Below, piece after piece: positions 35,048 to 44,569 of a stretch of 64,000 nucleotides of DNA (its first letter is position 1; the number at the start of each line of letters is the position of its first letter). Position numbers and translations under genes: made by a program. The notes below the pieces were generated by a model. The model did not search any database. It saw only the letters and a program-made list of their open reading frames with translations, and was not told the origin of the DNA. The stretch comes from Poseidonocella pacifica. Its GTDB lineage: Bacteria > Pseudomonadota > Alphaproteobacteria > Rhodobacterales > Rhodobacteraceae. Where the stretch lies: positions 496,001 through 560,000 of the forward strand of contig NZ_FOJU01000001.1 of the NCBI RefSeq assembly GCF_900111875.1. The letters are read 5' to 3'.

Positions 35048-36283
35048 ATGAGCAAGACAAAAGATCTGACAATCAAGGATGTCCGGGTGATCGTGAGCAG
35101 CCCGGGTCGCAACTTCGTGACGCTGAAGATTGTCACCGAATGCGGGATCCATGGGATTGGCGATGCCACCGTGAACGGCCGTGAAATGGCAGTGGCGTCC
35201 TACCTTCAGGAACATGTCGCGCCCTGTTTGATCGGGCGAAATGCGCACGAAATCGAAGATATCTGGCAATATCTCTACAAGGGTGTCTACTGGCGCAAGG
35301 GGCCGATCAACATGGCCTGCATCGCCGCGGTGGATGTCGCGTTGTGGGATATCAAGGGCAAGGTCGCGGGCCTGCCTGTCTATGAGTTGCTGGGGGGAAA
35401 GAGCCGCAGGGCCGTCACCACCTATGCCCACGCCAACGGCGAAACCATCGAAGGCACGCTGGACAGCGCGGAAGCGCTCATCGCGCAGGGGTTTAAGGCG
35501 ATACGGTTGCAAACGGCCGTGCCCGGGCTGGAAGGCACCTATGGTGTGCTCGGCGACAAGAAGGACTACTACGAACAGCAAAGCAGCCGCCCCCTTCCGC
35601 CCGAACAGCCTTGGTCTACCCGCAAATACATGAACTCCATCGAAGCGCTTTTCCGCGAGGCACGTGATCGGTTCGGCGACGATATTGCGCTGACGCATGA
35701 TGTGCACAGTCGGCTAACCCCGATCGAAGCGGCGCGGCTCGGCAAGATGCTGGAGCCCTACGATCTGCTCTTTCTCGAAGATGCGGTCGCTGCGGAAAAT
35801 CAGGACAGCTATCGCATCATACGCGACCACACCACGACACCTCTGGCGATCGGTGAGATCTATAACACGATCTGGGATTGCAAGGAGTTGATCCAGAACC
35901 AGTGGATCGATTACATCCGCACCGCCACCACCCACGCCGGCGGCATCACCGGTGTGCGGCGTATCGCGGATTTTGCGGCGCTGTTTCATGTCCGAATCGC
36001 GCCGCATGGTGCACCGGACCTGTCGCCGATCTGCTATGCCGCGCAGGCGCATCTCGGTCTTTGGGCTCCAAATTTCGGAATTCAGGAATTCGTGGGCTTC
36101 GGCAACGAAGTCTCGGACACGGTTTTCTCTCATGATCTGACGTTGAAAGACGGGATGATCCATGTCGGCGACAGCCCCGGTCTGGGCGTTGACTTCGACG
36201 AAGAAGCCGCGGCGGCCCACCCCTACAAACGCTCCTACCTGCCGGTCAGCAGGCTGGAAGATGGCACCCTGTGGAGTTGGTAG
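35048..36283 (+). CDS. Enolase-superfamily D-mannonate dehydratase-like (ManD/RspA)
   Basis: A 411-residue enolase-superfamily dehydratase of the ManD/RspA family, which dehydrates D-mannonate or D-gluconate to 2-keto-3-deoxygluconate in the best-known members. Predicted magnesium ligands are Asp218 with the ManD-type His220 ('[10 protein letters not shown]'), Glu244 ('LFLEDAV') and Glu270 ('AIGEIYN'). The ManD loop '[11 protein letters not shown]' is present. The position after the second ligand is Ala246 where many members have Pro. Family members differ greatly in activity and substrate, so 'mannonate' is not certain. Confidence 0.88.
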   Translation: MSKTKDLTIKDVRVIVSSPGRNFVTLKIVTECGIHGIGDATVNGREMAVASYLQEHVAPCLIGRNAHEIEDIWQYLYKGVYWRKGPINMACIAAVDVALWDIKGKVAGLPVYELLGGKSRRAVTTYAHANGETIEGTLDSAEALIAQGFKAIRLQTAVPGLEGTYGVLGDKKDYYEQQSSRPLPPEQPWSTRKYMNSIEALFREARDRFGDDIALTHDVHSRLTPIEAARLGKMLEPYDLLFLEDAVAAENQDSYRIIRDHTTTPLAIGEIYNTIWDCKELIQNQWIDYIRTATTHAGGITGVRRIADFAALFHVRIAPHGAPDLSPICYAAQAHLGLWAPNFGIQEFVGFGNEVSDTVFSHDLTLKDGMIHVGDSPGLGVDFDEEAAAAHPYKRSYLPVSRLEDGTLWSW

Positions 36284-36332
36284 TCCGCAGATGCCGAGCC
36301 CCCTCACACTCAGTAAAATAAGGTAACGAAAC

Positions 36333-37313
36333 ATGAGCAACACATTTGGCAAAACCGATCTCGTGACGACTAAGGTTGTCTATGGCTGCATGGGCGGTGC
36401 CGGGGCCTTTGGCGCGCAAGAGGAAAAGGATTCCATCGAGGCTCTGCAGGAGGCGCACAACGTCGGCATCAACTTTTTTGACACCGCCGAAGCTTATGGC
36501 GCGGGATATTCCGAACAACTTCTTGGCAAGGCGCTGGGTGACAAGCGCGCCGATCTCGTGATCTCCTCCAAGGTGGCCCGTGAGAACATGGCCCCCGGCG
36601 ACATCATTGAGGCCTGTGATCGCAGCCTCAAGAACCTCGGCACCGACTACATTGATCTCTACATGCTGCATTGGCCGAACCGGGATGTGCCCTTGGCGGA
36701 GAGCATCGGCGCGCTGAAAACGCTGAAGGAAGAGGGCAAGATCCGCTGGTATGGAGTGTCGAACTTCGGCAGTCAGGATCTGGACGAAGCGCTGGCTTTG
36801 GGTGAAATTTCGGTCAACCAACTGCCATATCACCTGTTTTCGCGCGCAATCGAGTTCGAGGTGCAGCCGAAATGCGAAGCGGCGAATGTTCCGATCATGT
36901 GCTACTCCTCGTTGATGCAGGGGCTGCTGGCGGGCAAGTACAAATCGCTTCAGGATTTCCCGGTGGACCGCGCCCGTACGCGCATGTTCGATCACCGCAA
37001 ATGGGCCGACGTTGCCCATAAGGAAGAAGGCGCGGAGGACGCTGGGCAGGAGTTGCTCGACGCGCTTTGGAAACTGGTCGGCGACACTGGCCTATCGATG
37101 GAAGAACTCGCGATCGGATGGCTGAAATCCCGCCCCGCCGTGGGCGGCGTGATCGTCGGCACGCGCAATGGCGAACAGAGCAGGGGCCTCAAGAAACTGT
37201 TGGACGTGCAGCTTGACGACGGCGTTCTAAAAGCGCTGGACGATGCCTCGGAGAGGTTGAAGCAGGAACTGGGCGCGGACATCGACATGTGGGGCAAAGG
37301 CCGCACCCGCTAG
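36333..37313 (+). CDS. Aldo/keto reductase
   Basis: A 326-residue NADP(H)-type aldo/keto reductase of the AKR11-13-like branch. The tetrad is visible: Asp in 'FFDTAEAYG', Tyr in the same motif, Lys in 'VISSKVARE' and His in 'YMLHWPN'. AAGGTAACGAAAC precedes the ATG. It closes the plus-strand operon and probably interconverts a sugar or aldehyde with its alcohol. Confidence 0.92.
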   Translation: MSNTFGKTDLVTTKVVYGCMGGAGAFGAQEEKDSIEALQEAHNVGINFFDTAEAYGAGYSEQLLGKALGDKRADLVISSKVARENMAPGDIIEACDRSLKNLGTDYIDLYMLHWPNRDVPLAESIGALKTLKEEGKIRWYGVSNFGSQDLDEALALGEISVNQLPYHLFSRAIEFEVQPKCEAANVPIMCYSSLMQGLLAGKYKSLQDFPVDRARTRMFDHRKWADVAHKEEGAEDAGQELLDALWKLVGDTGLSMEELAIGWLKSRPAVGGVIVGTRNGEQSRGLKKLLDVQLDDGVLKALDDASERLKQELGADIDMWGKGRTR

Positions 37314-37331
37314 GGATAGGGCCAATCTTCG

Positions 37332-37367
37332 GAGGCCAGTATGTGCGCCGCAGCGCATGTTGGCCTC
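37332..37367 (+). terminator. Hairpin after the aldo/keto reductase
   Basis: GAGGCCA (37332-37338) pairs with TGGCCTC (37361-37367), with an inner GTGCGCC/GCGCA stem. Only a broken T stretch follows (TGTTTGC), so this is a plausible but weak terminator. Confidence 0.55.
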
Positions 37368-37641
37368 TGTTTGCTCTCGCCCGAGATCTTTTCCACCTGA
37401 CACCATTTCACGCGGATTCCTGCCTCGTTGCTTAAACAGGCGGCGATCTCACCCGCGCCGCCGCAAACTGCATGGCGCATTCTCGAATTGTCTTGCCCCG
37501 TCACAAGCCAGTGCGCGAAACAGGTTTCGAACCGACAACGATGCCGGTCCTTTTCCCGATGTTCGGGCCACCCTGAGCAAAGCCGCTCGACCTCCGTTTC
37601 CACGGAGTGTCTGCGGCTTTTTTTGTGTTGAGGAGATCAGA
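37368..37641. other. Leader region upstream of siroheme synthase
   Basis: No gene is convincingly supported. A minus-strand reading of up to 97 residues crosses it, cysteine-rich at its C-terminal end, but matches nothing I recognise and has a weaker third-position GC bias than the neighbouring genes. The stretch contains several hairpins and ends in a terminator-like stem just before the cysG ribosome-binding site. Confidence 0.4.
37579..37624 (+). terminator. Terminator-like hairpin in the cysG leader
   Basis: AAAGCCGC (37579-37586) pairs with GCGGCTTT (37613-37620), with an inner CTCCG/CGGAG stem, and is followed by seven T residues in total. It ends 17 bases before the cysG start, so it either terminates an upstream transcript or acts as an attenuator. 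Confidence 0.75.
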
Positions 37642-39012
37642 ATGAAAACCTTCCCGATGTTCCTGCGGATGGACGGGCGGCGCGTAGTGATTTGTGGCAC
37701 AGGTGCGGAGGCGGCGCGCAAGGCGCGGCTGGTGCTCAAGGCCGAGGCTGAGTTGGTGCTCATCGGGGCACCGCTCGATCCGGAACTTTCCGGTCTTGTG
37801 ACCCAAGGTCGCGCCACGCATCATCCAGTGGACCGGCCAGACAGTTTCGAGCGCGCCGCCCTCGTTTTCGTCGCGACCGGTGATCTGTCGGAGGATATGC
37901 GGCTGTTGGAGCGGGGGCGCGCCGCGGGGGCCGTCGTCAATGTCGTGGATCGGCCGGATCTGTGTGAGGCCTATACCCCGTCCATTGTGGACCGTGACCC
38001 GGTCGTCGTGGCCATTGGCACCGAAGGGAATGCCCCAGTGCTCGGTCGCACGATCAAGACCAGATTGGAGGCGATGCTCACGCCCCGGCTCGGAGCGTTG
38101 GTTTCACTGGCGGGCCGCCTGCGGGGGGCGGTAGAGGCTTCGATGCCTGCGGAATCTCGGCGGCAATTCTGGGAAGAGGTGTATGGTGGTGAGGTGGCCT
38201 CGCTGCATGATCGCGGTGACGAGGACGGCGCGGCGCGGGCGCTCAAGGACGCCATTGCAGCGGGTGCCCCTGTTGCGCGGGGGCGGATATCGCTGGTCGG
38301 CGCGGGTCCGGGCGCGCGGGACCTGCTCACACTTCGAGCGGTGCGCCGCCTGCAGGAAGCGGATGTGATTTTCTATGACCGGCTGGTGGATCCCGATGTC
38401 CTCGAACTGGCCCGGAGGGATGCGGATCGTGTGTTTGTCGGGAAAGAGGTTGGGGCCTGCGCCTGGCCGCAAGACAAGATCGACCGGCTTATCGTAGCTG
38501 AAGCAGGGCAGGGAAAGCGTGTTGTGCGCCTCAAGTCGGGTGATCCGTCGATATTCGGCCGAGCGGCCGAAGAACTCGCGGCGGCACGCACCGCCGGTAT
38601 CGACATTGAGATTGTCCCCGGTGTCACAGCGGCCTCGGCAGCGGCGAGCGCGCTCGGCCATCCACTGACCGAACGAGGCGAGACGGACACGCTGGTGGTG
38701 ACCACCGGGACGTGCAAGCCGGGGGACGCGGCCCCGGACCGCCGACTGGTGGCGCAGCCCGGGACATCGGTGTGTTTCTATATGGCCGTGCAACGCGCCG
38801 CAGAGGTTCAGGCGGATCTGCTTGCGGCCGGCGCACCAGCGGAATGCCCGGTCGATGTGGTCGCATCAGCCAGCTGCGCGGAAGAACGGACCTTGCGCAC
38901 GACCCTCGGGGCACTGCCCGACGATCTGGTAAATGCGGAAATCCGCAGCCCCGCGATCCTCTTTTTGCGCTACCCCAAAAGCCTCGCGAGGGCATCGGTC
39001 GCCGCCGCATGA
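37642..39012 (+). CDS. cysG: Siroheme synthase CysG (trifunctional)
   Basis: A 456-residue fusion making siroheme from uroporphyrinogen III. The N-terminal part (about 1-205) is the precorrin-2 dehydrogenase/sirohydrochlorin ferrochelatase, with the NAD motif 'VVICGTGAEAARKA'. The C-terminal part (from about 215) is the SAM uroporphyrinogen methyltransferase, with 'VGAGPGARDLLTLRAVR', 'YDRLV' and 'RLKSGDPSIFGRAAEE'. GAGGAG precedes the ATG at 37642; a longer frame extends into the leader. Siroheme serves sulfite and nitrite reductases, which are not in this window. Confidence 0.95.
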   Translation: MKTFPMFLRMDGRRVVICGTGAEAARKARLVLKAEAELVLIGAPLDPELSGLVTQGRATHHPVDRPDSFERAALVFVATGDLSEDMRLLERGRAAGAVVNVVDRPDLCEAYTPSIVDRDPVVVAIGTEGNAPVLGRTIKTRLEAMLTPRLGALVSLAGRLRGAVEASMPAESRRQFWEEVYGGEVASLHDRGDEDGAARALKDAIAAGAPVARGRISLVGAGPGARDLLTLRAVRRLQEADVIFYDRLVDPDVLELARRDADRVFVGKEVGACAWPQDKIDRLIVAEAGQGKRVVRLKSGDPSIFGRAAEELAAARTAGIDIEIVPGVTAASAAASALGHPLTERGETDTLVVTTGTCKPGDAAPDRRLVAQPGTSVCFYMAVQRAAEVQADLLAAGAPAECPVDVVASASCAEERTLRTTLGALPDDLVNAEIRSPAILFLRYPKSLARASVAAA

Positions 39013-39052
39013 CGTGCCGGCTTTACCCGAGCGGGTACATATTTCGGGGATT

Positions 39053-39129
39053 TGGTAGGCCCGGAGGGACTTGAACCCCCAACCAAAGCGTTATGAGCGC
39101 TCTGCTCTAACCAATTGAGCTACAGGCCC
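39053..39129 (-). tRNA. tRNA-Ile (anticodon CAT, lysidine type)
   Basis: A 77-base tRNA with encoded CCA. Acceptor GGGCCTG/CGGGCCT; anticodon CAT (complement at 39093-39095) in the stem-loop AGCGCT CATAA CGCT. CAT occurs in initiator, elongator Met and the modified Ile tRNA. The anticodon arm and 'TTGGTT' variable region resemble bacterial ileX-type tRNA, which TilS converts to read AUA. Elongator Met cannot be wholly excluded without a search. Confidence 0.85.
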
Positions 39130-39234
39130 CACCTGACGCCTTTGCTACCAGAGACGCAATCGGCGTCAACCCAAACCGTTGCAGAGGGCGGCGCGATGGT
39201 CTAACGCGGACGCCATGATCAACAGGGGAGCGCG

Positions 39235-40284
39235 ATGAGCGAGCGCAAGACGGGGCTGACCTACGCTGAGGCAGGGGTCGATATCGACGCAGGCAACGAA
39301 CTTGTGGAGCGGATCAAACCCGCGGCCAAGCGAACCGCGCGTCCGGGAACAATGTCGGGTCTGGGTGGCTTCGGCGCGCTCTTCGACCTGAAGGCCGCCG
39401 GATTCGAGGATCCGGTGCTCGTGGCCGCGACGGATGGTGTCGGCACCAAGCTGCGCATCGCCATCGACACAGGCTGCGTCGACACGATCGGGATCGACCT
39501 CGTGGCGATGTGCGTGAACGATCTGGTGTGTCAGGGGGCTGAACCTCTGTTCTTTCTCGACTATTTTGCGACGGGCAAGCTGGAGACGGAGCAGGCCGCG
39601 CGCATCATCGAGGGCATCGCCGAGGGCTGTGCCCGCTCGGGGGCCGCGCTGATCGGCGGTGAGACGGCGGAGATGCCCGGCATGTATGCGGGCGGTGATT
39701 TCGACCTCGCCGGCTTTGCCGTTGGTGCGATGGAGCGCGGTACAGCACTTCCCGACGGCGTCGAGGTTGGCGATGTCCTTCTGGGGCTATCAAGCGACGG
39801 GGTTCATTCGAACGGATATTCGCTCGTCCGGCGCATTGTGGAGCGTTCTGGCCTTGGCTGGGATGCGGAAAGTCCCTTTGGGGGCGGCGCCACGCTTGGA
39901 GAGGCTTTGCTTACACCTACGCGGCTCTACGTCCGGTCGGTCCTTTCGGCGGTTCGTGCGGGCGGGGTCCATGCTCTCGCCCATATCACCGGCGGGGGGC
40001 TGACGGAAAACCTGCCGCGCGTCCTGCCCGAAGGTTGCGGCGCAAAGATCGATCTTGGTGCATGGGAGATGCCGCCCGTCATGCAATGGCTCGCTTCCGA
40101 GGGCGGGCTGGACGAGACGGAAATGCTCAAGACATTCAACGCAGGGCTGGGCATGGTTGTGGTCGTTTCGGCGGATCGTGCAGACGCTCTGGCCGAAGGA
40201 CTGGCGCGTGACGGGGAAACGGTGCACCGGATCGGGGTGATCACGGACGGCGCGGGAGTGTCATACGAGGGCCGCCTTCTTTGA
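39235..40284 (+). CDS. purM: Phosphoribosylformylglycinamidine cyclo-ligase PurM
   Basis: A 349-residue AIR synthetase closing the imidazole ring in purine synthesis. Signature stretches are '[20 protein letters not shown]', '[11 protein letters not shown]', '[19 protein letters not shown]', '[13 protein letters not shown]' and '[16 protein letters not shown]'. AGGGGAG precedes the ATG. The stop overlaps the TTG start of purN. Confidence 0.97.
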   Translation: MSERKTGLTYAEAGVDIDAGNELVERIKPAAKRTARPGTMSGLGGFGALFDLKAAGFEDPVLVAATDGVGTKLRIAIDTGCVDTIGIDLVAMCVNDLVCQGAEPLFFLDYFATGKLETEQAARIIEGIAEGCARSGAALIGGETAEMPGMYAGGDFDLAGFAVGAMERGTALPDGVEVGDVLLGLSSDGVHSNGYSLVRRIVERSGLGWDAESPFGGGATLGEALLTPTRLYVRSVLSAVRAGGVHALAHITGGGLTENLPRVLPEGCGAKIDLGAWEMPPVMQWLASEGGLDETEMLKTFNAGLGMVVVVSADRADALAEGLARDGETVHRIGVITDGAGVSYEGRLL

Positions 40285-40925
40285 GCCTTCGCGTCGGGAT
40301 TCTGATCTCTGGCGGCGGGTCCAACATGGTCAAGCTCGTCCAGAGCATGACCGGTTCGCATCCTGCCCGCCCCTGTGTCGTCCTGTCCAACCGCCCGGAT
40401 GCTGGCGGGTTGGACGTGGCGCGATCCATGGGCATCCCGACCGAGGCGGTGGATCACCGCCCGTTTGGGGGCGACCGCATTGCGTTTGAGGACGAGCTGA
40501 CCCGCCGCCTTTCCTACTACTCGCCGGACATCCTTTGCCTCGCTGGTTTCATGCGGGTGCTCTCGGAACGGTTCGTGCAGCAGTGGGATGGCCGCATGCT
40601 CAACATTCATCCCTCGCTTCTGCCGAAGTACAAGGGGCTCGATACCCACGCGCGGGCGCTGGCGAGCGGAGATTCCACCGCCGGCTGCAGCGTACACCTG
40701 GTGACACCCGCCCTCGACGACGGGCCGATCCTCGGGCAGGCGACGGTGCCGATCCATCCCGAAGATACGGCGCAAAGCCTTGCCGCCCGCGTGCTTGTCG
40801 AAGAGCACCGCCTATATCCGCAAGTCCTGTCCGAGTTCGTCTCGCGACTGGCTGCGGGCCTTCCGATTGCCCCTGCCGATGCCACGAACTATGCTCAGGC
40901 CGCGCAGAAAGGACCGACCGAATGA
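40281..40925 (+). CDS. purN: Phosphoribosylglycinamide formyltransferase PurN
   Basis: A 214-residue GAR transformylase using 10-formyl-tetrahydrofolate. The active-site motif is seen as '[16 protein letters not shown]' with the catalytic Asn-His pair and Asp in '[10 protein letters not shown]'. The start is TTG at 40281 overlapping the purM stop (TTGA), supported by the immediate '[13 protein letters not shown]' homology. It overlaps rnd by four bases. Confidence 0.96.
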   Translation: MSLRVGILISGGGSNMVKLVQSMTGSHPARPCVVLSNRPDAGGLDVARSMGIPTEAVDHRPFGGDRIAFEDELTRRLSYYSPDILCLAGFMRVLSERFVQQWDGRMLNIHPSLLPKYKGLDTHARALASGDSTAGCSVHLVTPALDDGPILGQATVPIHPEDTAQSLAARVLVEEHRLYPQVLSEFVSRLAAGLPIAPADATNYAQAAQKGPTE

Positions 40926-42079
40926 AGACCGTAACGACCACCGAAGACCTCGCCACTTTCTGCACTGCCGCTCGGAGTTATCCCTACGTGACGGTGGACA
41001 CGGAATTCCTGCGTGAGCGGACCTATTATTCCAAATTGTGCCTGGTGCAGCTTGCCGTTCCCTTCGAGGGAGATGAAAGCGCCGTGCTCGTCGATCCGCT
41101 TGCAGAGGGGATTTCGCTGGAGCCGCTCTACGAGCTTTTCCGGGACAAGGGCGTCGTCAAGGTGTTCCACGCGGCCCGGCAGGATGTTGAAATCTTTCAG
41201 GTTGATGGCAACGTCATTCCAGATCCTCTGTTTGATACGCAAGTGGCCGCAATGGTGTGCGGGTTCGGGGAGCAGGTCGGCTATGAGACCTTGGTGCGCA
41301 AGATCACCAAGGGGCAGATCGACAAGACGAGCCGGTTCACCGATTGGTCTCGCCGCCCGTTGACGGACGCGCAGAAGACATACGCGCTGGCCGATGTGAC
41401 GCACCTGCGGCAGGTCTATGAGTTTCTTGAGGCGCAATTGCGCAAGAACGGTCGGGAAAAGTGGGTCTCCGAGGAGATGAAAATCCTTACCAATCCCGAA
41501 ACCTATGTCGTGCAGCCCGACGAAGCATGGAAGCGGGTGAAAACCCGTACGAATTCTGGCCGTTTCCTCGCCATCGTGCGGGAGCTTGCCAAGTTTCGCG
41601 AAACCTATGCCCAGAGCCGCAACATTCCCCGGAGCCGAATCTTCAAGGATGACGCGCTGCTGGAATTGGCCTCCACCAAACCGACGGACTACAAGGCTTT
41701 GGGCCGGTCACGACTGCTGCTGCGCGACGCCCGCAAGGGGGAGATCGCCGACGGCATCATCGCCGCCATCGAGGCCGGTCAGGCCTGCCCGCAAGATGAC
41801 GTGCCACGGCTTGATACCTCGCGGGACAAGTTGCAGGTGAATCCAGCGTTGGCCGATTTGCTGCGCGTTTTGCTCAAGGCAAAGACGGAAGAGGCCGGTG
41901 TGGCGCAGAAACTCATTGCCTCCGCGTCCGATCTCGACGCGATTGCGGGCGGAATACGGGATGTGCCGGCGCTTTCCGGTTGGCGGCGCGATGTCTTTGG
42001 TGAGGACGCGCTGCGGCTTTGCGAAGGTCGGATCGCACTGGCCGCTAAGGGCAATTCCGTGCGGATCATCGACGTCTGA
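40922..42079 (+). CDS. rnd: Ribonuclease D
   Basis: A 385-residue 3'-5' exoribonuclease of the DEDD superfamily acting in tRNA and stable-RNA 3' processing. The acidic residues lie in 'VDTEFLRE', 'FHAARQDVEIF' (here with the partner Asp) and 'YALADVTHLRQVYEFL'; an HRDC domain follows from about residue 205 ('ARSRIFKDDALLELA' region). The ATG at 40922 overlaps purN (ATGA). Confidence 0.95.
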   Translation: MKTVTTTEDLATFCTAARSYPYVTVDTEFLRERTYYSKLCLVQLAVPFEGDESAVLVDPLAEGISLEPLYELFRDKGVVKVFHAARQDVEIFQVDGNVIPDPLFDTQVAAMVCGFGEQVGYETLVRKITKGQIDKTSRFTDWSRRPLTDAQKTYALADVTHLRQVYEFLEAQLRKNGREKWVSEEMKILTNPETYVVQPDEAWKRVKTRTNSGRFLAIVRELAKFRETYAQSRNIPRSRIFKDDALLELASTKPTDYKALGRSRLLLRDARKGEIADGIIAAIEAGQACPQDDVPRLDTSRDKLQVNPALADLLRVLLKAKTEEAGVAQKLIASASDLDAIAGGIRDVPALSGWRRDVFGEDALRLCEGRIALAAKGNSVRIIDV

Positions 42080-42093
42080 TCAGGGGGGGGCGG

Positions 42094-42570
42094 TCAGCGG
42101 CGGCGGGTGAGCGTGTTCTGTTCGGCCTGCACGGTGACCGCAGAGATCCCCGCCAGATCCTGATTGGAAAAAACCCTCGATACGACGACTTCGCGCGATT
42201 TGGAGGTGCCGACAGCCGTACGGCCCTCTGCCTTTGACGCGCGGAAAACCAGCGTGAGCGTGCCGCCGGCGGGATCCCCGGTCAATTCCGCATCATAGGC
42301 GCCTTGGGTCGCGGCGATGCCCGTGGCCGTGACGATCGCGCCAGTTCGGGTCGGCTCTATGCGCAGATCGGTGACCTGGGCGATGGCGGGCCGTGTCTCC
42401 ACAACCTGTACGATGCGATCGGCCCGTACGAGTGGGGGAACCTGCGCCGGGGCGGTGCCCTGAACTTTCGGGCCGAACCAGTTGACCGGGTTGAGCCTGC
42501 TGCCCTGTATCTGGGAACAGGCACCGAGCGAAAGCGCCGCGGCGGAGAGCAGAAGAACGGATTTGCGCAT
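42094..42570 (-). CDS. Predicted lipoprotein of unknown function
   Basis: A 158-residue protein with a lipoprotein signal ('LLLSAAALSLGAC', lipid-modified Cys18 expected), a linker with 'NPVNWFG', and a C-terminal beta-rich domain from about residue 55. No named domain is recognised. Similar lipoproteins are common in Rhodobacteraceae. It converges on rnd with a 14-base gap. Confidence 0.8.
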   Translation of the reverse strand: MRKSVLLLSAAALSLGACSQIQGSRLNPVNWFGPKVQGTAPAQVPPLVRADRIVQVVETRPAIAQVTDLRIEPTRTGAIVTATGIAATQGAYDAELTGDPAGGTLTLVFRASKAEGRTAVGTSKSREVVVSRVFSNQDLAGISAVTVQAEQNTLTRRR

Positions 42571-42699
42571 TGGATCAACCCCTTGAGGTGCTGCCGGAAG
42601 GGGTAGCCGATCAGCGCGCTGTTGAAAAGCGTCTATTGGGGGTGGACCTTGGCGCATGTGCGGCTTACCTGCAAATTGCACTGGACGGGAGAGGCGAGC

Positions 42700-43110
42700 A
42701 TGGCGACCAAAGCCTTTGAAGACATCGCGCAAGACTTTGAATTTCTTGACGATTGGGAAGACCGCTATCGCTATGTCATTGATCTTGGAAAGAAGATGCC
42801 CCCGTTGGAGGATGCGTTGAAGGTGCCAGCCACCAAAGTGGATGGCTGTGCCAGTCAGGTTTGGCTTCACCCCGAGATCGAGGGGAATACCTTCGCCTTT
42901 CGTGGCGACAGCGATGCGATGATCGTCCGGGGCCTCATTGCCGTTCTCGGGGCGCTCTATAACGGGCTGCCGGTGAACGAGGCGGCGCGGCTTGACGCGG
43001 GCGGACAGCTTGCACGTTTGGGATTGCAGGATCACCTCTCGGCACAGCGTTCAAACGGGCTCAGGGCCATGATCGAACGTATAAGAACCGTCAGCGCCGA
43101 AGCAGCCTGA
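42700..43110 (+). CDS. sufE: Cysteine desulfuration protein SufE
   Basis: A 136-residue sulfur-acceptor protein that takes persulfide sulfur from SufS for iron-sulfur cluster assembly. The acceptor Cys50 is in 'KVDGCASQVWL', the clear SufE motif, preceded by 'RYRYVIDLGKKMPPLED'. GGGAGAGGCG precedes the ATG. It stands alone. Confidence 0.96.
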   Translation: MATKAFEDIAQDFEFLDDWEDRYRYVIDLGKKMPPLEDALKVPATKVDGCASQVWLHPEIEGNTFAFRGDSDAMIVRGLIAVLGALYNGLPVNEAARLDAGGQLARLGLQDHLSAQRSNGLRAMIERIRTVSAEAA

Positions 43111-43142
43111 ACCCGGTCCCTAGTCACCGAAACGCCTCTGGC

Positions 43143-43793
43143 TCAGCGCTCCTCGCCCGCCCAGCGGGAGAGCGTCTGCGCTAAATCTCCATATCCGGTC
43201 GGCCTGCGTTCATAGATCAGGCCGAGGTGTTGCGCTATGCCCTGTGCCCGTAGATCCAGCGCGGGGTCGTTCGTCTGGGCCAGAAACACCAGCTTGCGGT
43301 AATTTCCAAAATAGACATCGCGCAATTCCGGGTGCCGATCCAGACCGAGTGGCCGAGTGACGAAGGCATCAAACTGACGCGTCAGGAAATCGGTGAGGTA
43401 GAAGGCATCGATCTCATCTTCATGATCAGCAAAGGCGTCGAGGCCCTCGAAAAACGCATAGCAGTGGGGACCGCGCACCATCTCGACACCCAATTCGGCG
43501 CAGGCCCGTTCCAACTCACCGCCCGTGCCGCAATCTGCATAGACAACGTGAATCGTCTCATACTTGTCGCGGTTGCGAAGCACAGCCTCGTGCACCGCTG
43601 ACACGATACGCTCCGGGTGATTGTGCAGGATCGCGGGCAGGCATGTGAGATCGAGATGATCCCAGCCGTTCGCCTCCCGCAGGGCGATGATTTCCCGCGC
43701 CAATGCCCCACACGCGATGAGCAGAACCGGACCGGCGCCCTCTGCGGACAGGCCAGTTTCGGTCAGGGTGGTGTCGGCGATGTGGTCAGTCAT
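43143..43793 (-). CDS. DUF1638 protein (linked to corrinoid methyltransfer)
   Basis: A 216-residue DUF1638 protein with the family's conserved cysteine motifs 'LIACGALAREI', 'YADCGTGGEL' and 'GPHCYAFFEGL'. The function is not established. In Rhodobacterales it is repeatedly found with corrinoid methyltransferase genes, and from memory it has been tied genetically to cobalamin-dependent methionine synthesis. It follows MarC by 89 bases in the same direction as the corrinoid-protein gene. Confidence 0.85.
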   Translation of the reverse strand: MTDHIADTTLTETGLSAEGAGPVLLIACGALAREIIALREANGWDHLDLTCLPAILHNHPERIVSAVHEAVLRNRDKYETIHVVYADCGTGGELERACAELGVEMVRGPHCYAFFEGLDAFADHEDEIDAFYLTDFLTRQFDAFVTRPLGLDRHPELRDVYFGNYRKLVFLAQTNDPALDLRAQGIAQHLGLIYERRPTGYGDLAQTLSRWAGEER

Positions 43794-43882
43794 GGGATGC
43801 AGTCGATCACAGTTGAGAATGGGCGTTTGTTCGGCGGCGGTTCAGGGGCGCGGGCGCTTTGACTATCGACGGTCTCGCCGCC

Positions 43883-44554
43883 TCAGTTGCCCTCAAGCGC
43901 CTCTGACAATCCGCCGCTTGGGGAGGGGGCATCCACCGTCAGCACTCCGAGCGCATCGAAGCCCCCGAGAACCGCGTCGACCGCGATGGTCGCAAGCACG
44001 ATGCCCATCACCCGGCTGATGACACTTGCGCCCGTCGTTCCGATGATCCGGTTGATCCAACTCGCGGCAAGAAGCAGCGCCAGCGTGAGAAGCAGGACAA
44101 AGACCAGAAGCCCCGCCGTGACGAACTGTTCGACCAGCGGGGTGGAGTGATTATCGGTAAGCACCACGATCGCGAGCATGGCCCCGGGAGATGCGATGGA
44201 TGGCATTGCGAGGGGGAAGACCGCCCCGGCAAGGTGATCCCGCTCCGCCTCTTCGATCTCGCGCGCAGGCTTGGAATCGCCAAAGATCATGGTCAAGGCA
44301 AAGAGGAAGAGGATGATGCCGCCAGCGATCTGGAATGACCCAAGGCGCAACCCGAGGGTTTCCAACAGATATTGACCACCGGCGAGAAAGGCGAGAAGCA
44401 CCATCGCAGAGATCGCCACCGCGCGCACTGCAAAGCGCCGGTGCAACTTGCGAGGCACCCGCGTCACCGCAAAGAGAAAGACGGGGATGGAGCCCACGGG
44501 ATCGATCACCACAAGCAGCGTGATGAATTCGCGCAGCAGCGCGGTCCAGTCCAT
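43883..44554 (-). CDS. MarC-family integral membrane protein
   Basis: A 223-residue UPF0056/MarC protein with six hydrophobic segments; 'FITLLVVIDPVGSIPVFL' at the start and 'FPLAMPSIASPGAMLAIVVL' in the middle are family landmarks. MarC proteins were once linked to multiple antibiotic resistance, but no function is proven. It starts 15 bases after the corrinoid-protein gene ends. Confidence 0.9.
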   Translation of the reverse strand: MDWTALLREFITLLVVIDPVGSIPVFLFAVTRVPRKLHRRFAVRAVAISAMVLLAFLAGGQYLLETLGLRLGSFQIAGGIILFLFALTMIFGDSKPAREIEEAERDHLAGAVFPLAMPSIASPGAMLAIVVLTDNHSTPLVEQFVTAGLLVFVLLLTLALLLAASWINRIIGTTGASVISRVMGIVLATIAVDAVLGGFDALGVLTVDAPSPSGGLSEALEGN

Positions 44555-44569
44555 GGAACTCCCTCTTCT

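Noticed and set aside
37310-37603. Minus-strand cysteine-containing reading of 97 codons
   Set aside because: No family recognised, moderate third-position GC bias, no clear ribosome-binding site, and its stop is an automatic consequence of CTAG; kept only as a low possibility in the leader entry.
39053-39129. Calling the CAT-anticodon tRNA an initiator or elongator tRNA-Met
   Set aside because: It has a G1:U72 wobble rather than the initiator mismatch, and the anticodon arm resembles ileX; elongator Met remains a minor possibility.
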